From NCBI GenBank assembly GCA_030698405.1, contig JAUYMU010000094.1:1-64000 (forward strand): a stretch of 64,000 bases of DNA, read 5' to 3'. Below the pieces are notes generated by a model. It had not been told where the DNA came from. It made no database searches and saw only the letters and a program-made list of their open reading frames with translations. Below, in pieces: positions 61,664 to 64,000 of this stretch. Position 1 is the first letter of the stretch. The number at the start of each line of letters is the position of its first letter. The position numbers were made by a program, and so were the translations under genes. The DNA is from Bacteroidota bacterium. GTDB taxonomy: Bacteria; Bacteroidota; Bacteroidia; Bacteroidales; Prolixibacteraceae.

Positions 61664-64000
61664 GTTGTGATTTGCTTTCAAATTGTATCTTTAACGAGTT
61701 CTATCACATCTGACACATTCCGAGCTGATAGGTCCCGCGAGTTGTGATTTGCTTTCAAATTGTATCTTTAACGAGTTCTATCACATCCGAAGGCAAGGCA
61801 GGGAGTTGCATTTGGAGGTTGTGATTTGCTTTCAAATTGTATCTTTAACGAGTTCTATCACATCGGAAACTTTTTAATGTACATCTGATTCTCCGTTGTG
61901 ATTTGCTTTCAAATTGTATCTTTAACGAGTTCTATCACATCCAGACTTGGAATTGTACAAACAAAGTTTATGTTGTGATTTGCTTTCAAATTGTATCTTT
62001 AACGAGTTCTATCACATCACAAAGTTTGCACGATTTACGAAGGCGCGAGTTGTGATTTGCTTTCAAATTGTATCTTTAACGAGTTCTATCACATCGCCAA
62101 GCGCTTAGACTGTCGCATGGTGGTAGTTGTGATTTGCTTTCAAATTGTATCTTTAACGAGTTCTATCACATCGAGACAATATGCGAATATAGCATTAATC
62201 GTGTTGTGATTTGCTTTCAAATTGTATCTTTAACGAGTTCTATCACATCAATTAGAATATCAATATCATTTATATCTCTGTTGTGATTTGCTTTCAAATT
62301 GTATCTTTAACGAGTTCTATCACATCATCCGACCTGAGAACTAATTCCGCTATGAGGTTGTGATTTGCTTTCAAATTGTATCTTTAACGAGTTCTATCAC
62401 ATCATGCCTATGGCTAAAGGGATTACCGAAACTGTTGTGATTTGCTTTCAAATTGTATCTTTAACGAGTTCTATCACATCCGCTCGATTTTTTTGTAGGC
62501 GTCTGTTGTTGTTGTGATTTGCTTTCAAATTGTATCTTTAACGAGTTCTATCACATCTGTAAGAATATCCGCATAAACTATTAGTAGTTGTGATTTGCTT
62601 TCAAATTGTATCTTTAACGAGTTCTATCACATCAAAAATTCAAATGTTCAAAACAGTACATCAGTTGTGATTTGCTTTCAAATTGTATCTTTAACGAGTT
62701 CTATCACATCCCGGAGGTAATCCTGTTCCTGCTTCTGACCGTTGTGATTTGCTTTCAAATTGTATCTTTAACGAGTTCTATCACATCAAAACAGGCACCA
62801 ACCCTATCGAAGAATGGGTTGTGATTTGCTTTCAAATTGTATCTTTAACGAGTTCTATCACATCAGGATGATGCGTGCGCTCTGGCGCATTTCTGTTGTG
62901 ATTTGCTTTCAAATTGTATCTTTAACGAGTTCTATCACATCATTATAATGTTTCCAACCACGCCCAACACGTTGTGATTTGCTTTCAAATTGTATCTTTA
63001 ACGAGTTCTATCACATCAACTTCTGAAAACCATTCAGCAGTACTACGGTTGTGATTTGCTTTCAAATTGTATCTTTAACGAGTTCTATCACATCTACATC
63101 AAAGCCTTTCAGTTTGTTGGCTTCGTTGTGATTTGCTTTCAAATTGTATCTTTAACGAGTTCTATCACATCCATTTCAGCATGTTCATTGTATTGATTGA
63201 TGTTGTGATTTGCTTTCAAATTGTATCTTTAACGAGTTCTATCACATCATATCGGGATGCTCAGTAACTTCGAACACTGTTGTGATTTGCTTTCAAATTG
63301 TATCTTTAACGAGTTCTATCACATCTGCTCTTTTGCAGTTGTGTGCAACTAATAAGTTGTGATTTGCTTTCAAATTGTATCTTTAACGAGTTCTATCACA
63401 TCCAAAAGGTGTACAGTTCAGACTATTTTAGTGTTGTGATTTGCTTTCAAATTGTATCTTTAACGAGTTCTATCACATCAACGAAGTTGTGATCAAGGTT
63501 GCCAAGACTGTTGTGATTTGCTTTCAAATTGTATCTTTAACGAGTTCTATCACATCATTGATCACATAACGGTAAAGGCTACTGACGTTGTGATTTGCTT
63601 TCAAATTGTATCTTTAACGAGTTCTATCACATCTTATTGAAATTGTAAACGGCGCGGAGTTGCGTTGTGATTTGCTTTCAAATTGTATCTTTAACGAGTT
63701 CTATCACATCCGCTTTCAGGTATAGTGTTCGACCATACACGTTGTGATTTGCTTTCAAATTGTATCTTTAACGAGTTCTATCACATCAAATGGAGTGCCG
63801 GTATTGAGTGCAATACCGTTGTGATTTGCTTTCAAATTGTATCTTTAACGAGTTCTATCACATCTTTCCTGAATCCTTCAAAGTGATTCCAAGCGTTGTG
63901 ATTTGCTTTCAAATTGTATCTTTAACGAGTTCTATCACATCCAATCGGAATGACGAACAGCATTCAGCACTGTTGTGATTTGCTTTCAAATTGTATCTTT
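61664..64000 (+). CRISPR. CRISPR array: 30 complete 47-base repeats plus a partial one, cut by the window edge
   Basis: The 47-base repeat begins GTTGTGATTTGCTTTC and ends GAGTTCTATCACATC. It starts at 61664 and recurs every 77 bases (76 twice). I count 30 full copies and a partial 31st at 63972, with 30 spacers: 28 of 30 bases and two of 29 (62558-62586, 62942-62970). All copies I read are identical, so there is no degenerate end in view. The repeat ends can pair (TGTGAT with ATCACA). The 47-base length, ~30-base spacers and GTTGTG start match what I recall of Bacteroidota type II-C (Cas9) arrays. By analogy with other type II repeats the crRNA would read on the plus strand. No cas gene or matching anti-repeat (tracrRNA) was seen in the window. 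Confidence 0.98.

Noticed and set aside
61590-64000. tracrRNA or anti-repeat near the array
   Set aside because: I looked for the reverse complement of the repeat ends outside the array and saw none in the window; it may lie to the right of 64000.
1-64000. tRNA, rRNA and insertion sequences
   Set aside because: Intergenic stretches were read for cloverleaf-like ends, terminal inverted repeats with transposase frames and rRNA-like segments. None was convincing.

Overview
The window looks like chromosomal DNA of a Bacteroidota member, plausibly from the Marinilabiliales/Prolixibacteraceae side of the phylum. That placement is an inference from gene content. The evidence is two proteins with C-terminal type IX secretion (T9SS) sorting domains, a BspA-type leucine-rich-repeat protein, TAnnTTTG-type -7 promoter elements, few Shine-Dalgarno sites, a fused CcoN-CcoO oxidase subunit, a monoheme CcoP, and a CRISPR repeat of the kind I associate with Bacteroidota type II-C systems. 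No rRNA, tRNA, insertion sequence or prophage gene was recognised.

Layout. 0-1.8 kb: end of a small unknown gene, a GNAT acetyltransferase, a strong terminator, and convergent tsaD (tRNA t6A). 1.9-8.5 kb: a giant TamB-like envelope protein, then an ExbB-ExbD-TonB energy-transduction operon. 8.6-19.7 kb: a complete potassium locus, kdpF-A-B-(small ORF)-C, a HAMP/four-helix-bundle membrane protein, kdpD-kdpE and kup. 19.8-22.4 kb: a Tat-signal Gfo/Idh/MocA oxidoreductase and an M20 deacylase. 22.4-26.9 kb: a minus-strand nitrogen block with two tandem PII-ammonium channel pairs behind a TorF-like outer-membrane protein. 27.5-33.1 kb: an LtaS-type sulfatase-fold membrane enzyme, a DAGK-family lipid kinase and two convergent aldo/keto reductases, one with both a Tat-like signal and a T9SS tail. 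33.2-34.4 kb: a DnaJ C-terminal remnant, a lipoprotein and an Hsp20. 34.7-42.6 kb: argH, gltB and gltD.

42.7-58.5 kb is an almost uninterrupted minus-strand respiratory cluster. In transcription order it reads ccoI, ccoS, ccoNO, ccoQ, ccoP, ccoG, ccoH, a SafE/TauE-like protein, sco, coxA, coxC, coxD, coxB (with a fused cytochrome c), ctaB, a DUF302 protein and a metal-binding-domain lipoprotein. It encodes a cbb3 oxidase and a caa3-type oxidase together with copper and heme assembly factors. A RelE/ParE-type toxin-antitoxin pair sits inside it between coxB and ctaB. 58.9-61.6 kb holds the BspA/BACON/PKD multidomain secreted protein. 61.66-64.0 kb is a CRISPR array that runs off the right edge, with no cas genes in the window.

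Main observations for follow-up: every CRISPR repeat contains a TTG-N18-TATCTTTA module resembling the Bacteroidota sigma promoter, so each repeat could start its own crRNA transcript. Several families of short palindromic or tandem repeats sit at the 3' ends of genes, and they supply stop codons (tsaD, ccoH) or the last codons (ccoS, ccoQ). The kdp operon has two extra genes without an assigned role.
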